From contig JAPXKQ010000004.1 in NCBI GenBank assembly GCA_033809995.1, forward strand, positions 1 through 64,000: 64,000 nt of DNA, in the 5' to 3' direction. This DNA is from Paratissierella sp033809995 (GTDB lineage: Bacteria > Bacillota > Clostridia > Tissierellales > Tissierellaceae). Numbering within the stretch: position 1 is the stretch's first letter; each line of letters starts with the position of its first letter. The translations under genes and the position numbers were made by a program. This document shows positions 32,391 through 40,994 of this stretch, one piece after another. A model generated the notes under the pieces. The model ran no database searches. It was not told where the DNA came from and was given only the letters and a program-made list of their open reading frames with translations.

Positions 32391-34175
32391 ATGCCTAATG
32401 ATAAATTACCTAATAGATTGATTAATGAGAAGTCTCCTTATCTATTGCAACACGCTTACAACCCAGTACAGTGGTATGCGTGGTCTAATGAAGCCCTAGA
32501 TAAAGCAAGGATTGAGAATAAGCCTTTATTTATATCTATCGGCTATAGCACCTGTCATTGGTGTCATGTCATGAATAGAGAATCCTTCAGTGATAATGAT
32601 GTAGCAGATGTGTTAAATAAGAACTTTATTCCCATTAAAGTAGATAGGGAAGAACGCCCTGATATTGATAAGGTATATATGACCTTTGCAGAAGCAATGA
32701 CTGGTTCAGGAGGATGGCCTCTAAATGTTATAGCGACTCCAGGGGGTAAGCCCTTTTATATTGGCACCTATTTTCCAAAAAGAACACAAAATAGGATGAT
32801 TGGAATCATTGATTTATTAAATAAGTTAAGTACACTTTGGGAGAAGGAAAACACAAGAGTACTTGATGAAAGCACCCATATTCTAAAGGAAGTAAAAAAA
32901 TTTAGTGATGGGTCTAAAGCAGGAGATGTTGAAGAAGGAGTCTTTGATAAAGCTAAGGATACACTTGAGAAACTATTCGATAATAAAAACGGAGGTTTTG
33001 GCTCTAGCCCCAAGTTTCCTATGCCACAATATTTACTGTTCCTTCTAAATTATCATGAAATAAAATTTGACAAATCAGCGTTAAATATTGTAGAAACAAC
33101 CTTAGAAAAAATGTATAAGGGGGGGATTTTCGATCATATAGGTTTTGGTTTTTTTAGATATTCTGTAGATGATAAATGGTTGGTCCCACATTTTGAGAAG
33201 ATGTTATATGATAATGCTCTTATGTCACTAGTCTATACTAAGGCTTATGAGATTACAAAAAAGAGCTTTTACAAGAATATAGCTGATAAAATCTTTGAAT
33301 TTGTAATTAGAGATTTCTTATCAAATGAAGGTGGATACTATTCAGCTTTAGATGCAGATACAGAGGGAGAAGAGGGAAAATTTTATTTATTTGAATACAA
33401 CGAAGCAATAGACATATTAGATGAAGAATGGGGTACCTTATTCAATAAGTATTATGATATAACGAGAGAAGGTAATTTTGAAGGCAAAAATATTCCAAAT
33501 CTAATAAATGTAGATATAGAAAATATGGATTTTAGGGACGCTACTGTTTTAGATAGTATTTTGCAAATGCTATTCACCTATAGAGAAAAAAGAGTTAAAC
33601 CCCATAGAGATGAGAAAATCCTAACAGCATGGAATGGGCTTATGATTGGTAGTCTGGCTTATGCTGGAAGGTTATTTGAAAATAACTTTTATATTAAAAA
33701 AGCTAAGGAGTCTGCAGATTTTATTATTTCTAAATCTATAGATGAAAAAGGAAACTTGTTATCTACCCATGTAGATGGTGAAAGCTATAACTTAGGATAT
33801 CTAGAAGATTATGCGTTTTTTATATATGGTTTAATAAATCTATATAAAGCAAATTTAGAAGAAAAGTATTTAGACCTAGCAAAGAAATTAACTGATGATA
33901 TGCTAAATATATTTGGTGATAAGGAAAATAAAGGATTATACTTTTATGGTAAAAATTCAGAGAGGCTGATATTAAGACCAAAGGAATTTTATGATGGTGC
34001 AATCCCTTCAGGGAATGGATTAGCCTTGATTGACCTAATGTCTTTATTTGTATTGACAGGGAATGAGAAGTATGCAAATATCCATAAAGAAATGGTTCAT
34101 AGTTTTGGGGAAAGTATAAATATGAATCCATTGGCATATTTATATTCAGTCATTTCATTGAATAATTTTATGTAA
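32391..34175 (+). CDS. YyaL-like thioredoxin-domain/epimerase-fold protein (DUF255)
   Basis: 594 residues. The N-terminal thioredoxin-like DUF255 domain opens with NRLINEKSPYLLQHAYNPVQW and carries STCHWCHVM near 55, then VDREERPDIDKVY and GSGGWPLNV. The rest is an (alpha/alpha)6-type domain related to N-acylglucosamine epimerases. Family members are usually 650-690 residues, so this one is somewhat short at the C-terminus. Function is not established; a thiol-redox or sugar-isomerase-like role is suggested by fold. The start at 32391 has AAAGGAAGTG upstream; ATG 32373 does not. Confidence 0.9.
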   Translation: MPNDKLPNRLINEKSPYLLQHAYNPVQWYAWSNEALDKARIENKPLFISIGYSTCHWCHVMNRESFSDNDVADVLNKNFIPIKVDREERPDIDKVYMTFAEAMTGSGGWPLNVIATPGGKPFYIGTYFPKRTQNRMIGIIDLLNKLSTLWEKENTRVLDESTHILKEVKKFSDGSKAGDVEEGVFDKAKDTLEKLFDNKNGGFGSSPKFPMPQYLLFLLNYHEIKFDKSALNIVETTLEKMYKGGIFDHIGFGFFRYSVDDKWLVPHFEKMLYDNALMSLVYTKAYEITKKSFYKNIADKIFEFVIRDFLSNEGGYYSALDADTEGEEGKFYLFEYNEAIDILDEEWGTLFNKYYDITREGNFEGKNIPNLINVDIENMDFRDATVLDSILQMLFTYREKRVKPHRDEKILTAWNGLMIGSLAYAGRLFENNFYIKKAKESADFIISKSIDEKGNLLSTHVDGESYNLGYLEDYAFFIYGLINLYKANLEEKYLDLAKKLTDDMLNIFGDKENKGLYFYGKNSERLILRPKEFYDGAIPSGNGLALIDLMSLFVLTGNEKYANIHKEMVHSFGESINMNPLAYLYSVISLNNFM

Positions 34176-34184
34176 CCAATATAA

Positions 34185-34207
34185 AAAGGACGGTTTATCC
34201 GTCCTTT
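34185..34207. terminator. Bidirectional Rho-independent terminator
   Basis: AAAGGACGG (34185-34193) pairs with CCGTCCTTT (34199-34207); A and T runs flank both sides. It separates the convergent YyaL-like gene and gltS. Confidence 0.88.
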
Positions 34208-34209
34208 AA

Positions 34210-35400
34210 TTAGCTAAACATATTTATGAAAAATGTGATTATAGCAGGATTGAAGAAGTCTATAAATAAGCTTCCAACTAATGGCATAATAAAGAATGCT
34301 GTAGGAGAAGGACCATATTTTTCTGTTACTGATGTCATGTTTGCAATACCATTTGGTGTTGCTCCTAATCCAAATCCGCAGTGTCCAGCTGTTAAAATAG
34401 CAGCATCATAGTCTTTACCCATTACTCGGAATGTTACTAAATTAGCATAGAAGTACATCAATACTGTTTGAGCCAATAGCATCACAATCATTGGTATTGC
34501 TAAATCAGCTAATTCCCATAATTTTAACATCATTAAAGCCATAGAAAGGAATAAAGATAATGATACTCCACCAATAAGGTCTATCTCAACTATAGGTACT
34601 TTATATAATTTTGTTGTATCAGATACATTTCTGATAATAGCTCCAACAAGCATAGCTCCTATGTATGGTGGAAATGTCATATATTTTCCTATGAAAGCAG
34701 ATACAATAGTCCCAAGACCCATAGCTATAATTATTTCAAATGTAGCTGTATAAAAGTTTTTAGAAACTAGAGGTTTTACAGAGTCATCTAATTGTTCCAC
34801 TTCAAAACCCACTGACTTGTTACTTCCACTTTTCAAATTATACTTCTCTATTAATCTTTTTGCAATTGGGCCACCTATCATACTACCTGCTACAAGACCA
34901 AATGTTGCAGAAGCTACTGCCACTGCATTTGCACCTATTGCACCTGCTTCTTCCATTATAGGACCGAAAGATGATGCAGTGCCATGTCCACCTGTCATTG
35001 GGATTGAACCCGTAGCTAGTCCAATTAATGGATTTAAATCGAACAATTTAGCTAATGATACACCTAATACATTTTGGAAAACTACCAATACGACGGCAGC
35101 TCCTAAGAATAAAAATACTTTTAATCCGCCTTTCTTTAGCAATCCAAAACTAGCACTAAAACCAACTGATGTAAAGAAAGCAGTCATTGCTAGTACTCTT
35201 AAAGTATCATCAAATTCAAATGATAAAGTACCAGTTTGTCTTAAAATCAAAGCTATGATTGCAAAGATTAATCCTCCAACAACTGGTGCTGGAATACAAT
35301 ACTTTGATAAGAAATTAATCTTTTTAACTAATAATTCCCCGATTAATAATAGTACAACTGCAAAAGCAAGCGATTGCACCATATTAAAAGTTAAAACCAT
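34210..35400 (-). CDS. gltS: Sodium/glutamate symporter
   Basis: 396-residue GltS-family carrier with about ten to twelve membrane helices. Family motifs are KYCIPAPVVGGLIFA near 30-45, TGSIPMTGGHGTASSFGP near 130-150, and GHCGFGLGATPNGIANM near 345, the two re-entrant Gly-rich loops that form the glutamate and Na+ sites. The start is the inner ATG at 35400 because the ribosome-binding GGAGG lies inside the longer frame (ATG 35415). Upstream on the same strand is a GlnL/GlnK-like regulatory pair, so uptake is probably controlled by amino-acid sensing. Confidence 0.95.
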   Translation of the reverse strand: MVLTFNMVQSLAFAVVLLLIGELLVKKINFLSKYCIPAPVVGGLIFAIIALILRQTGTLSFEFDDTLRVLAMTAFFTSVGFSASFGLLKKGGLKVFLFLGAAVVLVVFQNVLGVSLAKLFDLNPLIGLATGSIPMTGGHGTASSFGPIMEEAGAIGANAVAVASATFGLVAGSMIGGPIAKRLIEKYNLKSGSNKSVGFEVEQLDDSVKPLVSKNFYTATFEIIIAMGLGTIVSAFIGKYMTFPPYIGAMLVGAIIRNVSDTTKLYKVPIVEIDLIGGVSLSLFLSMALMMLKLWELADLAIPMIVMLLAQTVLMYFYANLVTFRVMGKDYDAAILTAGHCGFGLGATPNGIANMTSVTEKYGPSPTAFFIMPLVGSLFIDFFNPAIITFFINMFS

Positions 35401-35494
35401 AGTTAACACCTCCATTTATTTTTGTTTACCTTATCATTATATAGAGGTGTTACATAAAAAGACAAAAACCTACAAAATGTTACTTAAAACATAT

Positions 35495-36382
35495 TTAAAG
35501 CTTTGTAATTATTCCTTCGATAAACTTTTTTATATTAACCCGACCTCTTTCAAATTTAGGGTTTTCTATATATTTCATTTCTTGTCTTACCTGTTTAAAA
35601 TCAAATAGTAAATTCGCATATTCCGTAAATGTAGGATCATAATAATCCTCAACACCCAATTCAGCCATATTGGACAAAGCTTTTTGAATAGTCCTTCTGA
35701 TTCTCTGCTCAAGAGCTTTTGTTTTTCTCAATAAGCTTTCAACGTCTTGTGGCTCACTACTATCCATTTCATCCTCTATTATTTCTAAATAAATATCTTG
35801 TAGTTTATAATTTGAAGAGTTGTAAATTTTATTATAATCATACGCCTTTTTAATTATATTAATTAAATCTTTTGTTCCAGCATCTCCAATTATACCTAAG
35901 TTGTTAAATATATTTTCAATTTTATGATTTGTATCTTCAAATACAAATTCTGGCTTTGATTTTCCCACACTGGTCAAGGCTGTTTTAATAACCGATAATG
36001 AATGCTCTAATTCTATGCTATGGGAGACATTCTTTATAACATTAACCACTTCTATGGAGTTTATTGGTTTATTAATAAAAAATAAAACACCTGTATTGTA
36101 AGCACTGGAAATCATAGGTTCATCTTCAACTTGGGATATCATAATAACTTTTCCAGTATAACCTCTGTTTTTAATAGCCTTGACTATTTCTACACCATCA
36201 ATTGCTGGGAGCAAATAATCAATTAGCAATATATCAGGATTATAGAAAAGGATTTCATCTATAGCATCTTTACCACTGTATAATTCCCCCACAACCTTGC
36301 CTAAGTTATTCTTCTTTATTAAGCTACTAATCATTTTTACAATACTAATATCATCATCAATTATTAAAAATGTATTTGTCAT
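35495..36382 (-). CDS. GlnL/YcbB-like response regulator
   Basis: 295 residues. The receiver domain (about 1-120) has IIDDD near 7-11, phospho-acceptor Asp in ILLIDYLLPAIDG near 55, IMISQVED, and Lys in FINKPINS. The C-terminal half is a YcbB-type domain with a helical DNA-binding end (RRTIQKALSNMAELGVEDYYD and ANLLFDFKQVRQEM). B. subtilis GlnL has this architecture and activates glutaminase/glutamine transport genes. Four bases separate it from the upstream kinase gene. The next gene downstream is gltS, its likely target. Confidence 0.88.
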   Translation of the reverse strand: MTNTFLIIDDDISIVKMISSLIKKNNLGKVVGELYSGKDAIDEILFYNPDILLIDYLLPAIDGVEIVKAIKNRGYTGKVIMISQVEDEPMISSAYNTGVLFFINKPINSIEVVNVIKNVSHSIELEHSLSVIKTALTSVGKSKPEFVFEDTNHKIENIFNNLGIIGDAGTKDLINIIKKAYDYNKIYNSSNYKLQDIYLEIIEDEMDSSEPQDVESLLRKTKALEQRIRRTIQKALSNMAELGVEDYYDPTFTEYANLLFDFKQVRQEMKYIENPKFERGRVNIKKFIEGIITKL

Positions 36383-36386
36383 TGAA

Positions 36387-37619
36387 TCATCCCCTTATTG
36401 TGTCAATAGGAATTTTTATAATAAATTCTGTTCCTATTTTAATAGTAGATTTAATTTCTATCGTGCCATTCAACTCATCTAGTGTATTTTTTATATGGGA
36501 TAGACCTATACCAGTTGAAGGGTTACCTGTTATTTCATCAAATTTAGTTGTAAATCCCGGGTTGAAAAGATATGGAATTAATTCTTCTTCAATACCATTT
36601 CCATTATCTGTTACATTAAGGATTAAAGTCCCTGTTTCTACCTTTGCTTCAATATTTACAATTCCATTATTATCAATAGCCTCAATGGAGTTTATTATTA
36701 AATTATTCAAAATTGTAAATATTGGATAAAATTTATCGATTTTAATATTGTAGTGAACTATAAAATTTAAGCTTATATTTTTTTTGCTTTCATTTATATA
36801 TCTATTAGCATTACTTTCTATAATAAAAAATATATCATTTAAATCCATTGAACCATTTTCCTCAAAATTGCTTATAAAATTAGTAAAACCGTTTATAACC
36901 CTATGATAATCCTTTTTAATTTCGTGTACATCCCTTGCAATATTAAGTGCCTCATCTCTTATACTTTTATTATCTTTATTCTGCTCATATAGAGCATAAG
37001 ATTTACTCATTACTTTCTCGATATCATAAAGGGATTTTTTTAGGTAAAATACTTCTGCTTGAACTTCGGATACAAAGGTATTTAATTGTACATACCTTTT
37101 TCGATGCTCCTTTTTTCTTATTACTTGTTCATGATTTTTATATAATCGGTAAATGATAAAGGCAAAAAGGCTTCTAAAAAATCCAACAATTAAGATATAA
37201 TGTAGTAATTTTGTATTTAAATTTTGCCTTAACAAGGATTCAATAAGATTACAAAAAACATCAATTATAAATAAAGAAAATGGTATATATAAATTATCGT
37301 CTCGATTTTTTCTAACAGCAAATATCTTTGCAAGTATTCCAAACATTATATAATAAATTGAACCTGGAATATTTTCTTTTATAGTTACTATTGGCTCAAC
37401 TACATGATTACTATCTATAAAAAATCTTAATAATAATACAGCTATACCAGTATATACGGACAATTTATATTCATTTAGAGAATCATCAAATAATATTGTC
37501 AAACTTAAAGCTAGTACTCCTGCGGAAAATCTAAAAGTTCCCGAAAAAGGATAAAAATATAGTTCACCCATAAAAGTTATTGTTAAAATTACTATGAAAT
37601 ATTTTTTGAAATTTTCCAT
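36387..37619 (-). CDS. GlnK/YcbA-like sensor histidine kinase
   Basis: 410 residues. The N-terminal half is membrane (helices about 8-180, such as YFIVILTITFMGELYFYPF and YILIVGFFRSLFAFIIY). A cytosolic coiled coil follows with probable phospho-His in RDVHEIKKDYHRV, then HATPase motifs NNLIINSIEAI, DNGNGIEEE, FNPGFTTKF and STGIGLSHI. This matches GlnK/DcuS-type SPOB-domain kinases. The start at 37619 has AGGAGG; the longer frame to 37685 does not. It pairs with the adjacent regulator; by analogy it senses glutamine or glutamate. Confidence 0.87.
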   Translation of the reverse strand: MENFKKYFIVILTITFMGELYFYPFSGTFRFSAGVLALSLTILFDDSLNEYKLSVYTGIAVLLLRFFIDSNHVVEPIVTIKENIPGSIYYIMFGILAKIFAVRKNRDDNLYIPFSLFIIDVFCNLIESLLRQNLNTKLLHYILIVGFFRSLFAFIIYRLYKNHEQVIRKKEHRKRYVQLNTFVSEVQAEVFYLKKSLYDIEKVMSKSYALYEQNKDNKSIRDEALNIARDVHEIKKDYHRVINGFTNFISNFEENGSMDLNDIFFIIESNANRYINESKKNISLNFIVHYNIKIDKFYPIFTILNNLIINSIEAIDNNGIVNIEAKVETGTLILNVTDNGNGIEEELIPYLFNPGFTTKFDEITGNPSTGIGLSHIKNTLDELNGTIEIKSTIKIGTEFIIKIPIDTIRG

Positions 37620-37693
37620 AAATATTCCTCCTAGATGATTATACCATATTGATATAAAAAGTTTACCTTTTTTAAATAAAGTCACTCTAGGTG

Positions 37694-37721
37694 TTTACAA
37701 ATTTCTATTTTGTAATATAAT
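37694..37721 (+). promoter_or_regulatory. Sigma-A promoter of trpS
   Basis: -35 TTTACA (37694-37699) and -10 TATAAT (37716-37721), with a 16-base spacer, lie directly upstream of the T-box leader. Confidence 0.72.
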
Positions 37722-37734
37722 AAATATTATATAT

Positions 37735-37953
37735 CCACAGTGATCAAGAATAGTAATTATAAAAAAGGACCAAAGCGAGTTAGGATAGGTGGGAGCCTAA
37801 TGTTACTTTTATAATGAATGGGCTTGAGAGTGTTGTCTGAAAAAGTAGGGCAAGGGTTTATCACCCATAAAGGATAAGAGTTGGCCTTATTAGGCAATTA
37901 GAGTGGTACCGCGGAATCCTTCGTCTCTTATTGAGATTGAAAGGATTTTTTTA
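37735..37953 (+). promoter_or_regulatory. T-box leader (tryptophan) of trpS
   Basis: The 14-base T-box AGAGTGGTACCGCGG is at 37900-37914, followed by a terminator whose arms AATCCTT and AAGGATT end in TTTTTT near 37953. The Stem I region includes AAAGCGAG and a specifier loop with GAATGGGCTT, so the specifier is probably TGG (Trp) at 37819-37821. Uncharged tRNA-Trp would stabilise the antiterminator and turn on trpS. Confidence 0.9.
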
Positions 37954-37959
37954 TACCCA

Positions 37960-38000
37960 TAACTGTCATCTTAAGTGCAGTCGAGGGATCTACGTTTTTA
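37960..38000. repeat. Dispersed repeat module, copy 5 (short)
   Basis: CTGTCATCTTAAGTGCAGTC then GAGGGATCTACGTTTTTA, the same GTCATC...GATCT module as elsewhere (compare 62576-62631). It is placed between the T-box terminator and the trpS ribosome-binding site. Confidence 0.6.
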
Positions 38001-38017
38001 GAAGGAGTGTGTTAAAT

Positions 38018-39010
38018 ATGGAAAGAAAAGTTGTCTTTAGTGGGGTTCAACCATCTGGATCTTTAACTATTGGAAATTATATTGGAGCATTAAGAAATTT
38101 TGGAGAACTACAGGATGAGTTCGACTGCTATTATTGCATTGTAGATTTACATGCTATAACAGTTCCTCAAGTAGCTGCAGATTTAAGGAAAAGAACACTT
38201 GATGTATTGGCATTGTATATGGCTTGTGGATTGGATCCAGAAAAATCAACACTATTTATTCAATCTCATGTAGCTGCACATTCAGAATTGTCATGGGTTC
38301 TAAATACCATAACCTATATGGGACAATTAAATAGAATGACTCAATTTAAAGAAAAGGCAAAAAAATCTAAAGAAAACTTAAATGCAGGTTTATATACTTA
38401 TCCTGTTTTAATGGCTGCAGATATTCTATTATATCAAACTGATTTTGTTCCAGTTGGAGAAGACCAAAAACAACATTTAGAAATAGCAAGAGATTTGGCA
38501 GAAAGATTTAACAATAGATATAGCAAGACATTTAAGGTTCCTGAACCATTAATCAAAGAATTTGGGGCAAAAATAATGAGCTTACAGGACCCAATGATTA
38601 AAATGTCCAAGTCAGATTCAGATGAAAATGCGTATATCCTTATATTAGATGATAAGGACGCAGTTAGAAGAAAGGTTAAAAGGGCAGTAACTGATTCTAT
38701 AGGAGAAATTTCCTACAATGATGAGCAATTAGGTTTAAAGAATTTGTTAAATATCTATTCTGCTTTTTCAAATGAACCTATATCAGAAATTGTAAACAAA
38801 TATTCAGGTCAGGGTTATGGTAAATTTAAAGAGGATTTAGCAGAAGTAGTTGTTGAAGGATTGGCTCCAATACAAGAAAAGTATAATTATTTAATCAAAA
38901 ATAAAGATTATCTAGAAAAGGCTTATAAAGAAGGAGCTATGAAGGCAGAGTACCAAGCTAATAAGACTTTAAGAAAAGTATATAAAAAAGTAGGTTTTAT
39001 ACCAAAATAA
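38018..39010 (+). CDS. trpS: Tryptophan-tRNA ligase
   Basis: 330-residue class I synthetase that charges tRNA-Trp. It begins MERKVVFSGVQPSGSL with the HIGH-like TIGNYIGAL at about 17-25; KMSKS is at about 193-197, and VGEDQKQHLE is the Trp-binding segment. The start is ATG 38018 after AGGAG; the in-frame ATG at 37931 falls inside the T-box terminator and is discounted. It is regulated by the upstream T-box. Confidence 0.97.
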   Translation: MERKVVFSGVQPSGSLTIGNYIGALRNFGELQDEFDCYYCIVDLHAITVPQVAADLRKRTLDVLALYMACGLDPEKSTLFIQSHVAAHSELSWVLNTITYMGQLNRMTQFKEKAKKSKENLNAGLYTYPVLMAADILLYQTDFVPVGEDQKQHLEIARDLAERFNNRYSKTFKVPEPLIKEFGAKIMSLQDPMIKMSKSDSDENAYILILDDKDAVRRKVKRAVTDSIGEISYNDEQLGLKNLLNIYSAFSNEPISEIVNKYSGQGYGKFKEDLAEVVVEGLAPIQEKYNYLIKNKDYLEKAYKEGAMKAEYQANKTLRKVYKKVGFIPK

Positions 39011-39058
39011 GGGGTGGTTTCTATGCCACCCCGTATTTCAGCCACCCTATTATTTTTT
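39011..39058. terminator. Terminator region between trpS and the convergent lipoprotein gene
   Basis: GGGGTGG (39011-39017) can pair with CCACCCC (39026-39032) or with CCACCC (39042-39047), the latter followed by TATTATTTTTT. Either serves trpS; the second overlaps the stop region of the minus-strand gene. Confidence 0.65.
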
Positions 39059-40060
39059 ACCTTGCATTGCTTTTTCAGCAAATTTAGTTGTTACAATTTT
39101 TCCATAATCCGCTCTTTTATCTAACTCACCAGCCAATTCCATGATGTCCATCATACGATTTAAACCTTCCTCGGTGATTATTAAATCAGGTTTCCAAGAA
39201 TCTTGGGATCTATATCTATCTACTAATGTCTTTAATACATCCATATCAGTATCAGGGAATTGAGGTCTAACTGCTTCAGCTACTGCTTCATCGGAATTTT
39301 CCTGAACCCAAACCATTGCTTTATAAAGAGCATTTGTAAACTTTTGAACTATTTCAGGATTTTTTTCCATATATTCTTTAGTTGCTGAATAACATGTATA
39401 TGGGATATAACCGCCCTCTTTACCGATTGAAGCAACTACATACCCTTTACCTTCTTTTTCTAATTGTGCCGCCACTGGTTCGAATAGTGCTACATAATCT
39501 CCCTCCCCACCTATGAAAGCACCTGCCATTACATCAAATTGTATATCTGTTCTTACATTTACATCTTCTGGAATTTTCAAACCATTAGTCTTGATTACGT
39601 ATTCTAAAGTCATTTCAGGCATACCGCCTTTTCTGCCACCGATTACCTCTTTACCTTTCAACTTATCCCAAGTAAAATTATCATCTTTTTCTCTTCCGAC
39701 CAAAAAAGATCCATCTCTTTGGGTAAGTTGAGCGAAGTTTATAACATAGTCTTCTCTGCCTTGGTTATATACATAGACAGTTGCTTCCGGTCCCATAAAG
39801 CCTATATCAGCTTCCTTACTTAGCAATGCTGCCATTACCTTATCAGCACCCTTACCATTTATCAATTCAATTTCTAAGCCTTCGTCAGCAAAGAAACCTT
39901 TTTCTATGGCTACATACTGTGGTGTATAAAATAGAGAGTGTGTTACCTCAACTAAACGAATCTTTTGTAGTTTACTTTCGGTTTTACAAGCTGTTAGAGT
40001 AAAAGTGATTAATAATAGTATGCTAAAGACTAGGGTAAGTCTTTTAAAAACCTTTGACAT
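39050..40060 (-). CDS. NitT/TauT/ThiY-type substrate-binding lipoprotein
   Basis: 336 residues. A signal peptide with lipobox LTAC (Cys near 25) is followed by an NMT1/SsuA-like fold: VTHSLFYTPQYVAIEKGFFADEG, GKGADKVMAALLSKEADIGFMGPE, GRKGGMPEMTLEYVIKTNGL. Relatives deliver sulfonates, nitrate/bicarbonate or pyrimidine precursors of thiamin to ABC importers; the ligand is not predictable. No permease or ATPase is adjacent: the neighbours are trpS and pgsA, so it is an orphan binding protein in this window. GGAGGG precedes the ATG. Confidence 0.87.
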   Translation of the reverse strand: MSKVFKRLTLVFSILLLITFTLTACKTESKLQKIRLVEVTHSLFYTPQYVAIEKGFFADEGLEIELINGKGADKVMAALLSKEADIGFMGPEATVYVYNQGREDYVINFAQLTQRDGSFLVGREKDDNFTWDKLKGKEVIGGRKGGMPEMTLEYVIKTNGLKIPEDVNVRTDIQFDVMAGAFIGGEGDYVALFEPVAAQLEKEGKGYVVASIGKEGGYIPYTCYSATKEYMEKNPEIVQKFTNALYKAMVWVQENSDEAVAEAVRPQFPDTDMDVLKTLVDRYRSQDSWKPDLIITEEGLNRMMDIMELAGELDKRADYGKIVTTKFAEKAMQGKK

Positions 40061-40163
40061 CCTATCCCTCCTCGGATAATATAATAATATGATTAGTTAT
40101 TAGCTATAATATTCCAATATGATTTTATGGTTACTATGAATTTAGACTGAGGAGGTTGGATAT

Positions 40164-40709
40164 TTGAACATTCCTAATTTAATTACAATATTTAGATTAT
40201 TTTTGATACCATTTTTTTTAGCGGTTTTTCACTCAGAAATTGAAAATCGAATTTTGTATTCTGGAATAATATTTTTAGTGGCAGGAATCTCAGATGTACT
40301 AGATGGATATATAGCGAGGAAATATGATTTAAAAACAAAGATTGGAGCAATGCTTGATCCTCTTGCAGACAAATTAATGAGTTTTGCAGTGCTTATATCC
40401 TTTACAATGGTTAAACTTATACCAATTTGGATTTTAATTCCTATAATAATCAAAGAGTTATCCATGATATTTGGAGCAGCTTTTCTTTATTTAAAATGTG
40501 AAAATCAGGTTATACCAGCAAAGACATATGGTAAGTTAGGTACTGTGTTTTTATATATATCTATTTTCTCAATCATACTAAAGGCTACAAAAACTATATC
40601 ATATATTTTATTAATAATAACACTATTAATAAATCTTATTGCCTTTTACAATTATTTAAAAATTTCGCTCTCTGCAATAAAGAATAAATCACATATTATT
40701 GACAAATAA
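40164..40709 (+). CDS. pgsA: CDP-diacylglycerol-glycerol-3-phosphate 3-phosphatidyltransferase
   Basis: 181-residue membrane enzyme that makes phosphatidylglycerol phosphate. It starts with the typical MNIPNLITIFRLFLIPFF. The CDP-alcohol phosphotransferase signature is spread over SDVLDGYIARKYDLKTKIGAMLDPLADK (about 43-70), giving the DG-AR-G-D-D pattern. Several hydrophobic helices follow. The start is TTG 40164 with GAGGAGGT upstream. Its stop overlaps the promoter of the valS leader. Confidence 0.92.
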   Translation: MNIPNLITIFRLFLIPFFLAVFHSEIENRILYSGIIFLVAGISDVLDGYIARKYDLKTKIGAMLDPLADKLMSFAVLISFTMVKLIPIWILIPIIIKELSMIFGAAFLYLKCENQVIPAKTYGKLGTVFLYISIFSIILKATKTISYILLIITLLINLIAFYNYLKISLSAIKNKSHIIDK

Positions 40710-40727
40710 TTCTTATATGATTATAAT
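40699..40727 (+). promoter_or_regulatory. Sigma-A promoter of valS-folC
   Basis: -35 TTGACA (40699-40704) and -10 TATAAT (40722-40727) have an exact 17-base spacer. The -35 overlaps the last codons of pgsA. Confidence 0.85.
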
Positions 40728-40756
40728 TAATACATTATTTAAAATTTACGTTGATA

Positions 40757-40976
40757 AAGAGGAGTAGATGATTATCCTTAAAAGAGAAAAGGTCATATGG
40801 TGGAAGACCTTAAGGCGCTAATCATTGAAGGTAGCTTTAGAGTATTTAAACTGAAATTTAGTAGGTTTAAACGGCAATTACCGTTATATGATTTAAGAGC
40901 CATATTTTTTAATATGGAATTAAGGTGGTACCGCGATGCCCTTCGTCCTTACATTTGGACGAAGGGCTTAATTTTT
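40757..40976 (+). promoter_or_regulatory. T-box leader (valine) of valS
   Basis: The T-box AAGGTGGTACCGCGA is at 40922-40936. The terminator GCCCTTCGTCC (40938-40948) pairs with GGACGAAGGGC (40957-40967), then TTAATTTTTTTT. A probable specifier GTA (Val) is at 40831-40833 in GAAGGTAGCTT, the same context that surrounds TGG in the trpS leader. Confidence 0.9.
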
Positions 40977-40994
40977 TTTCGAGGAGGAATATAG

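Noticed and set aside
34817..35608. 263-codon open frame on the plus strand opposite gltS
   Set aside because: It is the antisense of a clear GltS coding region, has no ribosome-binding site or family likeness, and its composition mirrors the real gene.
40797..40994. 65-codon frame before valS
   Set aside because: It lies across the valine T-box leader and terminator, whose RNA features explain the sequence.
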